Shown here one piece after another: positions 1 through 12,192 of a DNA stretch of 64,000 bases. Below the pieces are notes generated by a model. It had not been told where the DNA came from and made no database searches. It was given only the letters and a program-made list of their open reading frames with translations. The DNA is taken from assembly GCA_019426215.1 (NCBI GenBank), contig CM033396.1, forward strand, positions 25,373,101-25,437,100, read 5' to 3'. Source of the stretch: Buddleja alternifolia. Taxonomy: Eukaryota > Streptophyta > Magnoliopsida > Lamiales > Scrophulariaceae. How positions within the stretch are numbered: position 1 is the stretch's first letter; every line of letters starts with the position of its first letter. The translations under genes and the position numbers were made by a program.

Positions 1-1212
1 AAAAAACTACAATTGAGGGACATGAATCAAAGAAAGAATTCCACTTTCCATTGCATTTCGCGTATGCAACAAGCATTTAAACCCCTAGCTTCTCCCAAGA
101 GGACAAGCTTAGTCTCATGAGGATTTTCAGAGATAAACCCATAAAATCGACACAAAAACAAAAAGGAAACAAAGCAAGTAATTTTCTTAGCGATCTTCTA
201 AAATGAGGTCTCAAGGGAAAAACTAACATAATCCACAAGATAAGTAAAAAAATGTATCAACTTCTACTCTCGAATTCATGCATGCTCCGAGATAATTCAT
301 AAAAAACAGAACCGCAAAATCATCTATGCAAATCATGCGTTTACAATCATCCATTTTATTTTCCTAAGCATTATGAAAATGAAGATCACTTTAAACCGAA
401 ATTTCATTCTCATTCCATTAAAATTTCATTACTTTCCATGACATAAACTTTCATTCTATTTCATTAATTTTTGTTCCATTTCATTACATGACATGCTCTT
501 TCGAGTCGCAAAGGGAGTCGAATGCTATGGCGGAGTTTCTCCCATTGTCCCCTTATTTTGACTTTTACGCCAATTATTTGTCAATCCACTGAGATTCCAC
601 CCGGCTCACTCAACGGGATCCATAGCTTAATGACAATCCACTTTGTCACCACATTTAATCACCACAGACCTACATTGGTTCTAAGTTTTCAATGTGCAAA
701 AGGACTTGTAAGGAATAAATGTAATCACAAAATCACACATTTGATCATGCAAAATTATGATATTAAATAAACTTTTCTATGAACATGCACTTCAATGATG
801 ATATCTGCTTCAACATCTTTAATTTCTCAATTAGATCAAGTTAAATTCCCACTTAATAAATCATGAATAAAGATCAATCGTAAATTCGCTTATTTCAAAT
901 TATTCAATCAAAAACAAAGACTAAAAATCACAAAGAAAGAAAAAAAGAAAGCAAAACCAAATTTGACCTCTCCCCCCACACTTAAAACTTACGTTGTCCT
1001 CAATGTAAAGCACTCAACGCTAAGATAAGAACAAATTAAATAAAAAGAAGGGGATAGAGACATCAAATTTGGAGGTGGATTTTCAACCACGCTTGGGTTG
1101 CCTCCCAATAATCGCCTTTTTTTAACGTCATTGCTCGATGTTTCAGCTCCTATCAACCCGAATCTCGCAATGGAACTTGTGCTAGTTGATGTGTTTTGTT
1201 GTCCACCATTTT

Positions 1213-1480
1213 CTATGCCATCATTTTAACTTTATCAATAAAGGAAATAGCCTTCACATCCGAGGACATCATGGAGTTCAGTTTGTTGAATTTAACAATT
1301 TCACCATCAAATTCCATGGAAAGAGTGCCCTCATGGACATTCACAATTGTTCGAGCCTTCTTGAGGGGAGAACATCCTAAAAGAATGGGGACGGATTTAT
1401 GGAACCATCATCTTCTATGTTTAATACATAATAATTTGCTGGAAAAATTAGATCGTTCACCTGTACGAAAACATCCTCAA
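1213..1480 (-). pseudogene. Element A: C-terminal half of gypsy aspartic protease (relic)
   Basis: Reverse translation gives VLEDVFVQVNDLIFPANYY, then after a +1 frameshift near 1390 PILLGCSPLKKART and HEGTLSMEFDGEIVKFN, ending at a stop near 1213. These are the flap and C-terminal motifs of plant gypsy retropepsins (usual form PILLGRPFLKTA). The active-site half is at 31018-31300 on the same strand. The two halves abut once element B is discounted. In a complete element this protease matures the Gag-Pol polyprotein in virus-like particles. Here it is dead: it has a frameshift and a stop, and is cut by a 29.5-kb insertion. Confidence 0.85.
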
Positions 1481-1485
1481 GTACC
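1481..1485. repeat. Target-site duplication GTACC, left copy (element B)
   Basis: GTACC stands immediately left of the B terminus TGTTAGG and again at 31013-31017, immediately right of B's other terminus (...CTAACA). Confidence 0.9.
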
Positions 1486-3141
1486 TGTTAGGAATTCGAT
1501 CAGATGCGCAGCGGAAGGCGAATAATCATGGATTCCTAAAGCTGAATCACTTTATGGCGTTTAATAATTTTATATAAATAGAAACAAGAACACAACGATT
1601 TACCATTATCGAAGACTCATTCGTTTCTTGATAGTCTACACAGCAGCAATCCCAGGGACTCCTGCCTCTAGATATCATGCCGTAATAAAACTTGAAGAAA
1701 ATCCACCTCCTTTGACTCCACCATGGCCGACGGCGATAAAGGAAGGGGAGAGAGAATTTTCTCTTCTTCTTTCTTTGCTGTCAAGTTTATTATGAGTGAC
1801 TTAAGTTTTTCATCTAGGTAGTTAGGTATATATAAAGAGTGATGAGCTTGGAATTAATTAATTCCATGAGCCCATCAAACTCCCTGTACACGCCTAATCA
1901 ATCCTAAATTGGGCTAAGTTGACTTTCAACTTAGTCCAATTATTAATTAAGTCCAACATATTTTGATCCAATTAAGATATGATATTAATTAATAATTATC
2001 TAAATCAAATAATTTAATTATTAACTTAGAATAGGATGACCATAATAAATACATCTAACAATTTAATATTCATTTATTTTCATTAATCTAATTAATCAAA
2101 TAAATTAATTTGTCCATCAAATGACAAATTACCTAATTTATGTTATTTGATAGTGAAAGAATTTCTTCGCTTAATTCCTTGAAAGAGCGACTCTCTAGGT
2201 TCGTCTCAATTGACATTAGGAGGAGACTAAGGATGTGAGTATCACCTAGCCAATCTCGTGGACTCACATCGAAACACAATTGAGATCAATTCTAATAGAT
2301 CAAATACGAACCTTTAGGTCATAGACACTATGTGAGTATAAGCCATCACTGTAACATCCAGATCGAGTGAGAGTCATGGTTTGTATCAAACTCACAGGAC
2401 TCGATGTTGTGCTTTATGAATCATAGTAAGATGAAATTATTGAACTACCCATATGTACTATACATAAGTTAATTCTCCGGTTTTGGCCAAAAACTTATAA
2501 TTTCATTAACCTACGATCGCATAGGACATTAACTCGTTACTACCCGAGACAGTGAATCCCATATTGGCAATCACAGAACAATTGTCACTTTTCCTTTTGA
2601 ATCGGACTTCGAGGTTGATCCCACCAAAGGGTGAATTGGATCTAACTACTTTAATAACTCGTTCAGTGTCACAAGTCTAATCATCGTGAATCCTTAGGTC
2701 TAAGGCTATCGTGACCAGTAATTCAATCATTGACAGTCCAAGAGTAATTACCCATGTGATTGAATTATGGCGAACAGTTTTCGAATATATCAATTCCATT
2801 GATATATCTATGACCAAGCTCCCACCATCCAAAGTAATCGACTGACACTTCTTGTCAAATCGTGCGTCATACAAGTCTGGTCTTAATGCCCAATTACGAC
2901 TCTTCGACTTGAGAACTCTAGTTTAAGTAAACAAGGAACTAATACCTCTAGTGTCCTTCTCCTCAAATCATTGAGGAGTAGAAGCTCCCTCTTGATTACT
3001 CGAGAATTATTTGTTCAATACTTATATTAATGCCATCAAGATTGATATGAACAAAACAAATGGCTTTATTAGTTTGTACAATATAAATCAGTGCCCTACA
3101 AGTTCTAACTCCTCGTTGGTATCAACGGCACATATCTATCA
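1486..3141 (-). repeat. Element B 3' LTR (left copy)
   Basis: A 1656-bp LTR beginning TGTTAGGAATTC and ending ...ATCTATCA on the plus strand. The matching copy is at 8574-9239 continued at 30009-31012. It shares blocks such as the GCAGCGGAAGG segment near the edge, the stretch near 1700-1850 with 8770-8930, and 2150-3140 with 30010-31012. It is followed at 3142 by ATCTCCCACTTG, the complement of a copia polypurine tract, which fixes the orientation as minus. Confidence 0.9.
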
Positions 3142-3153
3142 ATCTCCCACTTG
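3142..3153 (-). other. Element B polypurine tract
   Basis: The minus strand reads CAAGTGGGAGAT directly before the 3' LTR. This is the standard plus-strand primer site of plant copia elements. The same motif flanks the left LTR of element C at 10451. Confidence 0.85.
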
Positions 3154-3219
3154 CACTTAATGCCAATTGCTATGGTATCTAATACATATACTCTAAGGAT
3201 GTCGTATAGAACCGTCTTT

Positions 3220-4690
3220 GATATTGGACTTAGTGAGTGGGCAAGCCATGATTTCGACTGCAGCTATTTTTTTGATTGGCAATATTGCCTTTTTCCAACG
3301 ATCATTCAAAATGATGTAGTATCTCTATGTTCGGACCTTTCGTGACCTTTGATTCCCCTACCTACGCAATGGTTCTTTTCGTGTCACGTTAAAGTGGCAA
3401 CGTCAGCTCCATGCTTAGGAAGTACTTGATGTTTCACTATGAACTTCTAGATCCAAACAATTTCCTTGACAGCCTCTAAGGAAGTCATGTATTCAAACTT
3501 CAATGGTGGCGTCCTCCAAGACAGTGCTCCATCGCTTAAAAAAAAATGAATACTTACCCAGAATTGGACTTATGGTCATTGACGTCAGATTCAAAGTCTG
3601 AGTCTATATAACCGTTCACGTTCAACTTTCTATTCCCATATTCGAGAAGCATATCTTTAGTTCGTTCCAAAGTATTTGAGACTATATTTCATTGCCATCA
3701 AATGCTCTTCGCCCGAGTTATCTTGAAAACTATTTTCTATGCTTACTGCGCACCCAAGGTCTGACCTTATGCACAGCTTAGCATGTATGAGACTCCCTAT
3801 TGTCGATGCCTAGGGTAGGTCCTCATCTCATTTATATCTACCTTTCCTAGAGGATTTATGGATTTCAATAGATGAAGTCAATGTCTTATTGCGCAATAGA
3901 CCTCTTTTAGAGTACTCATCCTAGAAAATATTTTTTAGGACTTTCTCTAAGTAGAGGCTTTGGGGAAGCCTCATCGTCCTATTCGACCTTATCCTTGTAG
4001 ATTCAAATTATAAGGACATATGTGGCTTCTCCCAAGTCTTTAATGGAGAATGTGTTTGAGTGTCATTCCTTGATTAGGTCAATAAGCATATATTATTTCC
4101 TAGAAATGATATTTTGCTCCCATTGGCCCTTATTTTAGACACATGGTTATTGATGACAAATATTCCCCAGCTATGTCGTCAATGCATTGATTCCAACTAC
4201 GAGAGGCCATTTAGATCTATAAATGGACTTACTTTGTAGAACTTTTTGAAAATGGTCTTAGATGTGAAACCTTTGGGCTTGTTCACTATAGATCTCCTCC
4301 CAGAGGAATCCTTTGATGAACGGGTCTTCACATTCATATATTGGATTCCACAATCCAATTGTGTCACAATCGAAAGTAAGGTTTCAATGGTTTGTTTTCA
4401 TGGTTAGAGAAAAGGGGTTCCTCATAGTTAAAGCCCCTTTTATGACTATACCCTTTTTCCTGTCGCTCTTGCCGTTTCATTGTAATCAGTCTTCCTTCTT
4501 GTAGATGCATTCGCCAACGACGGGTACAATACCCTCAAGGCGATCTACTAGGTTATAGACTTGATACAATCCATCTTTGCTTTTAACAGTCTTACACCAT
4601 CTCACAGATTCCATACTCACCATCGATTTGTCATGCATAGAGAGATCATATCCTTGGTTTTGCTCTGCTATAGAATACAACCATATCCTT
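3220..4690 (-). pseudogene. Element B: decayed copia RT/RNase H region
   Basis: No long ORF survives, but conserved copia pol blocks can be read in broken frames on the minus strand. About 4500-4590 gives QVYNLVDRLEGIVPV and CIYKK, matching the start of copia RT (usual form VWDLVDLPEGVKPIGCKWVYK). About 3680-3800 gives SDLGCAVSIENSFQDNSGEE and MAMKYSLKY, matching the RT/RNase H junction (TRPD...SRFQ...PGEEHW). About 3560-3640 gives YGNRKLNVNGYIDSDFESD, the RNase H entry block. The order along the minus strand is correct for copia. Many stops and indels make this an old pseudogene. Confidence 0.75.
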
Positions 4691-4861
4691 TCAGGCAGTG
4701 GGATACTATATCAGACCAATTCATTGGTGGCGTGAGTCATAGTGGGTTTAATTCAGATTTCTTGAATAGTAGTCTCCAAAAGAGTTTCGTTTTTGTTCTT
4801 ACAGAACAACCTTTCTACCATCTCTCCAAGGAAATCTTCCTTGATAGATTGAGCCTTTAAG

Positions 4862-4936
4862 ACCATAGAGTCTCTAAGAATACATAGCCTCTAAGACTAC
4901 AGAGCCTCTAAGACTACAGAGCCTCTAAGACCATAA
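4862..4936. repeat. 17-bp tandem repeat inside element B
   Basis: About four copies of a 17-bp unit (CCTCTAAGACTACAGAG and variants) lie in tandem within the decayed pol region of B. The two central copies are identical. Confidence 0.8.
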
Positions 4937-7230
4937 TGATCTTTCGATCATAACTTAGGTCTTAGGTAGAAGGGTTATCCCTTAGATTTACTCGGGATAA
5001 CCAAAACGTCCTCCTTTTAGGAATCTAACCTCCAGTTTACCTTTGTCTTTTCTACGTAGATTGGGCATCCCCATATCTTTTCGTATAAAGATTAGGATTC
5101 CTCTTACGTCGTATCTCATATGGCATCTTAGGAATGAATTTGGACGGACTTCTTATTCAATATGCTCTTATGAGCAGCGCATGACCACATTGAATTGGAC
5201 AATTTCTTACAGAAGGAATCATACCTAACAGTGCTTCGTTACTTCATACTTATTACCTTATTCAAATGTGGAATTACTGGAAGCGTCAGCTGTGAAGCCA
5301 TGTCACATTCTCCTAAGAATGAATTGGCTCGGGTAACCAAATAATTCCCAAATCAATCTAATTATAGTATCATAATATGATGCCCTCTTGAGTTCGTATA
5401 AATCAAATTTTAAAACTTGAGTGGCCCTCTAAACATGTTCTCGGCGAAGAGGGATTCAACCTCTCTACATATGATATAAGGTTCCAAAGTTTGGATAAGG
5501 ATCTAATCCCAATGGGCTTGTGTTCCCATGTTTATCCTAACTTGTGTATATTATGCTCTCACATGTATGATCAAATCTTAGATGCCAATCAATACTACAT
5601 TCTCTAGTTTGTGTTCACAACATACTTATTCCAGATATTCAACTTTGTTCGAACAATTCAACGATGATGTGTTGTCCTTACAATTATTTCAAAAATAAAT
5701 ATCATGTAAGTTAATACCAAAAATTTCTCAAAGAAATATGTTTCCTAACCAAGTTTAAGATCAACATTTATTTGGTAAAGCAAGACAATCATCTTGAGTT
5801 GTGACATGTCCAGAATTAAAAGAACAGAGGTGAATCCTATGTTGACTCTACTGACACTATGTCTGGTTCCAACGTAGATCACTTCTTATTCTTACACATT
5901 TCTACTTTCTTCTAGATCTCCATTCAAAATTCTAAGCATGAGTACCATCTCCGAGATCTAGAATCCAAGAAGTGAGAAAAACAATCATAGAATGTTAGTT
6001 TCTAGAACGTAAAATTCTACATCTTATGTGGCTCTTTCAAAAACCCTACTCATCTCCCCTCCTTGGGGCATGAGTGATGCTTGCCTCAAGCATACAACTT
6101 TATGACTCTTAACTGAGAACTATTCTCAAGTTTCTGAGTTAGTAAAAGAAGTTGGGCCAATGATGACAGTTTTCTCAAACTTAATAATGGGTTATTTGTC
6201 TAACATAAAAGATAATAACAATTCAGAAAAAGCCAAGATTCAATAGATAATGATATTGCATCCAAGTGAAATTAGGACTCTAATCTTCACATGGCTCCCA
6301 CTAAATTTTTCGAAACATTGCACTCCCACTGCAATAATCAAAAATCTCGTTGGACTGATTTCGTAGTAGGTGATTGAATTCTTTAATAAATTCGGTGAGT
6401 TGCAACCCTATGATGATATATGGCTCACTGATTTATCAAAGTGGCAGTCCTTGCCAGCCTCGTCTAACAGGCGATTCAATCTAGTTTGGCTCATAGATCA
6501 CGAGACCGCAACCCTCTGTCGATATGTAGGTTGTGATCTATCTGAACTTGGGCCCATCAACTCCTATCCATCTAACAGTTGAATTCCACCTTGTAACCCT
6601 CTGCCGACATATGGTGTGGAATTTGCTTCGACCGAACGCATATGATGCACTTATGAAATCTAAATACATACGTTAGTGCATAACCCCCACTTACTGGGAA
6701 GAGATTATGCATTAGATATGAATTCATCTTTCATAAGTTTGATGGAGAGCCGGCCCGGGACATCCAATTCCCCTTTCAAACATTCAGTACTTAAAGATTG
6801 GGAGAATTTTGATTGTTTTAATTAAGGTCTCACTTTGCACATTAATTTCTTATGCGCAGATTTGGATATAATTAATGAAGTAGAAAACGCCTAGCAGTTC
6901 TACCACACATGCTTTCCATGGACTTATCTAGATTGAGTCAAGCCAATGGCTCAATCGCGGGTTAGGGGACTTATAAGATCTAACCTATGTCTAACTTTAG
7001 GTCTTCCAGCTCCAAGCAGATCCTCTTCCAAAAGGTCCTATTCTAATTACATAGAAAAGAGTGCATGCTATACATAAACCTATGGAAAATTAAAATACAA
7101 GCTGGGGGGCTCAAACTCCGGCCCTATACAACCCAGATAAAACTCAAAGCAATAAACCCTAGTCCATGGAAGACATCCCACAATAAACGCATCAAAGCAT
7201 TTAAATAAAGTATTTAAGATTATGTTGTTT
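4937..7230 (-). other. Element B interior without recognisable coding sequence
   Basis: This stretch should cover integrase, gag and part of the leader of a copia element. I could not recognise gag or integrase motifs in any frame. Short ORFs here, such as the one at 6370-6582, show no known motif. The piece near 6250-6900 resembles in style the leader of element C near 13.1-13.6 kb (for example 'CTCCCACTGC' in both). Confidence 0.5.
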
Positions 7231-7235
7231 TAGAG

Positions 7236-7760
7236 TAAGTTAAAATCAAATTTCAATTTACACATAATTAAACCCAATTTAATTATGACAAGATTAAATC
7301 CAAACTTAATTTTGATGGGAGGGTTAAATCTAATTTAATCAAAAAGATAAATTAAATCCAATATAATTATGACAGAATTAAATCCAATCTTAATTTTGAT
7401 GGGACGATTAAATCTAATTGAATCAAAAGGATAAATTAAATCTAATTTAATTATGAAAAAATTAAATTCAATCTTAATTTTGATGGGAGAATTAAATCTA
7501 ATTTAATCAAAAGGATAAATTAAATCCAATTTAACTATGACAAAATTAAATCCAATCTTAATTTTGATGGGAGTATTAAATCTAATTAATCAAAAAGATA
7601 AATTATATCCAATTTAATTATGACAAAATTAAATCAAACCTTAATTTTGATGGGAGGATTAAATCTAATTTAATCAAAATAATAAATTAAATCCAATTTA
7701 ATTATGACAAAATTAAATCCAATCTTAATTTTGATGGGAGGATGATTAAATTTCATTTAA
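7236..7760. repeat. 84-bp minisatellite in the leader of element B
   Basis: The landmark GATGGG recurs at about 7314, 7398, 7482, 7566, 7649 and 7733, a spacing of 84 (once 83) bp. Each unit is very AT-rich and contains near-palindromic pieces such as ATTAAATCTAATTTAAT. The array lies between the primer binding site and the expected gag of B, so it would be in the 5' leader of the element's RNA. Confidence 0.9.
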
Positions 7761-8029
7761 TTACCATGAGTAAATTAAATCCAATTTATTAATATAATTA
7801 GATTAAATATAATTATAGAGAGATTAAATTGAACGAGGAGATTAAATCTAATTTAATCATTTATGAATAATTCCACAACTTAGATACATCATAATCAAAT
7901 CAAATTTCAATTTAGATGAAAATACCAAGTCATTTTTAATTCAAAGTTGAATTAAATCTAATTTAATTTTCATCATAAATTCAAAAATAATTTAATCTTG
8001 ATGGGATAATTAAATTTAATATTATTATC

Positions 8030-8365
8030 CCAACTTCGCAAGTCGAGTTGGTGTCGCTCGGCGACGTGACTTCGAACGGTCATTTCTTGCATCGAACGAC
8101 GCACTGTGGCTTAGCGTCAATCAAAACCTGCAGCTGTGCAAATCAAATTTGCACTGCTACTTATTCTCATGGCGGAGTGGCGACCTTCACCACTCCATTA
8201 GAAGCGGACGGCGACGCCCTTGACGTCGCAGCTTTGCACCAAATGTAATAGGCGCTGCTGTGTGATAGAAACCATCCATGGTTGCTTCGCATAGCAGCCG
8301 GCGTGAGTTGCTGGAATTAATAGCTGGCGGCGCCATCACCGGCGGTGCTAGCACATGCTCCATCC
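8030..8365 (-). other. GC-rich island in the leader of element B
   Basis: A GC-rich, CpG-containing stretch (several GGCGAC/CGACG pieces) sits in otherwise AT-rich leader sequence about 200 bp from the primer binding site. Element C has a comparable island at 14930-15170. Two short overlapping ORFs here look like by-products of composition. Confidence 0.6.
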
Positions 8366-8559
8366 TTTGATTCATATTCGTTTATCCAATTTTTGATCCA
8401 ATCAAAATTAATTTCAGATTTATTTTACCCAATTAATCTAATTCAAAATCATTAATAAAATTGTTCTAAACATAATTATTAACAATATTCATATTTAATT
8501 CAATATTAAATCCACCAACATAATCATAAACGCGTAAAATTATTAAAGCCATTAAAGTT

Positions 8560-8572
8560 GGCTCTGATACCA
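8560..8572 (-). other. Element B primer binding site (tRNA-iMet)
   Basis: The minus strand reads TGGTATCAGAGCC, the standard plant copia site that pairs with the 3' end of initiator tRNA-Met. It lies one base from the LTR edge at 8574. Confidence 0.93.
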
Positions 8573-8573
8573 C

Positions 8574-9239
8574 TGTTAGGAATCCGATCAGATGTGCAGC
8601 GGAAGGAGAATAATCATGGATTCCTAAAGCTAGATCATTTTATGGCGTTTAATAATTTTATACAAACAGAACAAGAACACAACAATTTACCATTATTGAA
8701 GCGTGATTTGTTTCTTGACCTACCATCTACATAGCAGCAATCCCCGGGACTCCTGCCTCTAGATATCACGCTGGAATAAGACTTGAAGAAAATCTACCTC
8801 CTTTGACTCCACCATGGCCGACGGCGATAAAGGAAGGGGAGAGAGAATTTTCTCTTCTTCTTTCTTTGCTGTCAAGTTTATTATGAGTGACTTAGGTTTT
8901 TCATCTAGGTAGTTAGGTATATATAAGGAGTAATTGGCTTGAAATTAATTAATTCCATGAGCCCATCAAACTCCCTGTACACGCCTAATCCATCCTAAAT
9001 TGGCTAAGTTGACTTTCAACTTAGTCCAATTACTAATTAAGTCCAACATATTTTAATCCAATTAAAATATGATGTTAATTAATAATTATCTAAGTTAAAT
9101 AGTCCAATTATTAATTTAGAATAGGATGACTACAATAAATACATCTAATTATTAATTATTAATTTATTTTCATTAATCTAATTAATCAACTAAATTAATT
9201 TGTCCATCAAATGACAAATTACCTAATTTATATTATTTA
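8574..9239 (-). repeat. Element B 5' LTR, first segment
   Basis: It starts TGTTAGGAATCC and matches 1486 onward. It is interrupted at 9240 by element C and resumes at 30009. ATTTA at 9235-9239 is the left target duplication of C. Confidence 0.9.
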
Positions 9240-10450
9240 TGTTGGGATCTCGGTATAAACCCCCGGGGACGCCGGTGCAGCGGAAGGTATAAATTTAAAA
9301 AAATAAAGCAGCATCCACGAAATTAAGAGTAGGTAGACATGGTACCATCAGATTCAAAATTATCCTAAAGATAAGTTTTCTCGTGTTTACCTCTTGAAGA
9401 CCAAAAAGTAGCAACATCTTTTTAAGCAACTCCCTACTACACCTCTCCGGATTGGATTTGTCCTAGCGCACCAAGTGTTGTGCCTCTAAGTTTATCCACC
9501 TCGTACCCTCGGTTATCTCCACCAGTGCTAGTAAGGAGAATATCAAATCTTGACTTATGAGAAATGGGTAAGAATACATTTTGGTGTTCTTTGTACTCAA
9601 CACATGAGTTGGAAGAAATAGATATAAAAAAGATGGAGGAGAAAAGATGAAGAAAATTTTCCCACAATCAAAATATTGTAGAATGAATAAAAATTAACTT
9701 GTGAATAAAATATCAATACATGTACATATAGTGTGAAAGTCCAAAAAATATGGAAACTCACACACACACACATACCGCCTTAATAGGCGTGTATATATAT
9801 ATATTTGATTCTTAGTCTCCTTCCATCTTATTTTTCTTCCTTAATCAATTTGATACGTTCCAACTAATTAGATATTTCCATATATTTGATATCATATCAA
9901 ATATACCATATCTTATCAAATAATGTTTTTCTATATCTACAATATTTATCCTAACGTATATTTATAAGATCTTTCCATATCAATTAGCTACCTAATTAAT
10001 TAAAATAGATCCTACCAAATATATTAATAAGATATATATTAAATATACATATATATATATATAGACTTGGTGAGCAAGATAAAATCCTCCACCAAATTCA
10101 TACACATACAATGAATCTTCATACATGTATTTCCATACAAGCCATCGACAATAGAACACGTCGACCTCTTGCATGCATGAACAAGTCTTGGCAAGGCCAA
10201 TGATATCCCACATCTCACAGCCTCTAAGACTTGGAACTTATATTTAGGATTACGGTCGTTGAGAGCATTCCATAGGTATCCCGACCGCTCCCCTAACCAT
10301 ATGTAATCGATGAGGTCTTTATCTATACTTCTCGAGTAATTGACAATAAAGAAGCATTCCGTAATAGGTTTAATATAATCTAAATGATAAGACTGACACA
10401 GTGTTAATGTTCGAGCCAACAGATGGCTCGCTGAGCACATAACACTTTTA
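9240..10450 (-). repeat. Element C 3' LTR (left copy, internally deleted)
   Basis: A 1211-bp LTR. The right copy totals about 2.2 kb. The two align up to about 10110 (counterpart near 16333) and resume with the counterpart near 29658, so about 1 kb is missing from this copy. It contains a (CA)n tract near 9760 and TA-rich microsatellites. Confidence 0.85.
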
Positions 10451-10463
10451 ATCTCCCACTTGC
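10451..10463 (-). other. Element C polypurine tract
   Basis: The minus strand reads GGCAAGTGGGAGAT directly before the 3' LTR, as in element B. Confidence 0.8.
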
Positions 10464-12192
10464 CTAAGAGCCTACTGTTCCTACACAGGTCCATCGTCCA
10501 AATGTCCTATTGATCACAGCTACTACTCAAGGGTTTTGGTGAAAGGGGTTTGCCATGTTTTCGTCGAGTTGACTTGTTCCACTCGAACGTCAACTCTGAT
10601 CAAATAATCTCTCAGATTATTCGCTTTGCCACTAGGTATGTCTAGATAGTAGGTGAGACCTCTGCTCCTATTTAGGTACTTACATCCTTATCGATAATCA
10701 CAGTACTAGTGTACTTGATATTCGATTGGTAGAACGTCACAAGTTCACCTATCTAAATACCTTTTATCACTGCATTCTTATGTGAGACTTAAATGGTAGA
10801 GTTAGCCTCTGTCTCTTCTTAAGAGACGTCCTCGGCCTTTACTTTCCCATTTGACATAAAACATATCCTCGATCATCACTTAAGTTCATATCTTAAGACT
10901 AGAGCTTCTAGTTCCAATTTTCCATGTTGTTTTCCAATAAACAACACCAATCCAATTCATTGGATCAAATAGGGGTTCGACTATATACATGAGATGTATT
11001 AGTCAACACCAATTTTAACTTATAGAAATGCATGTACGTTACGGTTATGCTTTACAGGAAGAATTACCTTTTAATTCTTCCACGTTGAGCTTAGTCAACA
11101 TATTATCTATGTGTTTGGATAGAAAAGGATTATGGAAACTCAATGACCCGCATATATTGCTATCTTTGTGCAATTGGGGGTGCTATTCCCTTTTAAGTCC
11201 ATTTTGGAAAATGGAGATGATGATCACATGTACATTACTCATGCAATGTTACCAACATATGACACTAACAAACCAGTTGTATACCTATTAACCTTTAGAA
11301 CTTATGTTCAGAAAAGATTCAATCAATAGATTGATATTTGAAGTAGTTACACTTTAGGCTGGCTTCCACTACTTGTCAAGTTTTCTTGACTTTCGTCATA
11401 CTCCCTGTCAGAATATTTCGTCTCGAAAGGTATGGAACTTGTGTTTATAGGTTTACAGGTTTACTAGTCATTTCATTGTAACTGCCAGTGGTGTTTATGT
11501 TTATCAAGTTTCTAGTTTCCATTACTATCCCCATTTTTTCATAAAAGAACTCCTTCACCTTGAAGGTGGGATATTATGAAACTATCCTTTTCGTTCCAAG
11601 GTGTAACGAACACAAGGATACTCGTAAACACAAGACAAGAGGATCTACAATCCTCTATTCCTCCCACTGCATGCTTGACACAAGAAATACAATTCACATC
11701 CTTGATGTGTGTGATTTTCGGGTCACGTCTAATGTGATTATTTCAGAGTTACACTCATTATTCTATATCTAATAGATTAATATGCTCGCCTAGGTTATTA
11801 CCTTGGAAACTAGATCAATGCATACATTTGTTGTGTTATATGAGTCAAATGTTGCGAAGATGGCATGTCATTTGAATTAATTGTAGAACCATAAATAAAA
11901 CACACTTTGATAAAACATTGAATCTCCGCCCATAAACCAAGGTGGAGTAAAACATGGTTTATGACATTAATTGAAAAACATGATAAAAACATTCCTTAAA
12001 ACATTGTCTCATAAAAAAAAAGACAAATAAATAATTTCTTATCCTGCAGCCTCAGTCGCGAAAAACACATCCTTGGCATCTTCAGGACTACGACCTCATT
12101 TCTTTGTTCCTTGCTTCTTCTTCTCAACATCTGCAATCCATTGCACAAGTGAGTACCCTTAGAGTGTCATAACACTGAAGAAGCACAGTTAA
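10464..12192 (-). other. Element C 3' interior without recognisable genes
   Basis: About 1.7 kb between the gag relic and the polypurine tract. A complete copia element would have pol of roughly 4 kb here. I could find no RT, RNase H or integrase motifs. The short ORFs are not supported by any motif. Confidence 0.55.

Larger units (their letters stand above)
1..1485 (-). mobile_element. Element A (outermost Ty3/gypsy relic), 3' part
   Basis: This is the 3' portion of an old gypsy element read on the minus strand. Two signatures of plant Athila/Tat-type elements are visible in reverse complement: the GGGAGGCAACCCAAGC motif at 1091-1109, which normally lies just after pol, and a G-rich 'ATTGAGGACAACGTAAG...GGGGGGA' tract at 972-1010, which normally lies in the 3' non-coding region. 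Element D shows the same two motifs at 23715-23730 and 26402-26440. The protease end at 1213-1480 sits only about 100 bp from the first motif, so RT, RNase H and integrase have been deleted. The other half of A lies at 31013-33.9 kb, separated by the insertion of element B. A's 3' LTR should lie left of the window. Confidence 0.85.

Noticed and set aside
522..770. 82-codon plus-strand ORF
   Set aside because: It lies antisense in the 3' non-coding region of element A; no motif or codon structure supports it.
9992..10494. ORFs of 73 and 151 codons on the minus strand
   Set aside because: They lie across the LTR of element C and its polypurine tract, and the right LTR copy (29606-29959) shows the same text as non-coding LTR.
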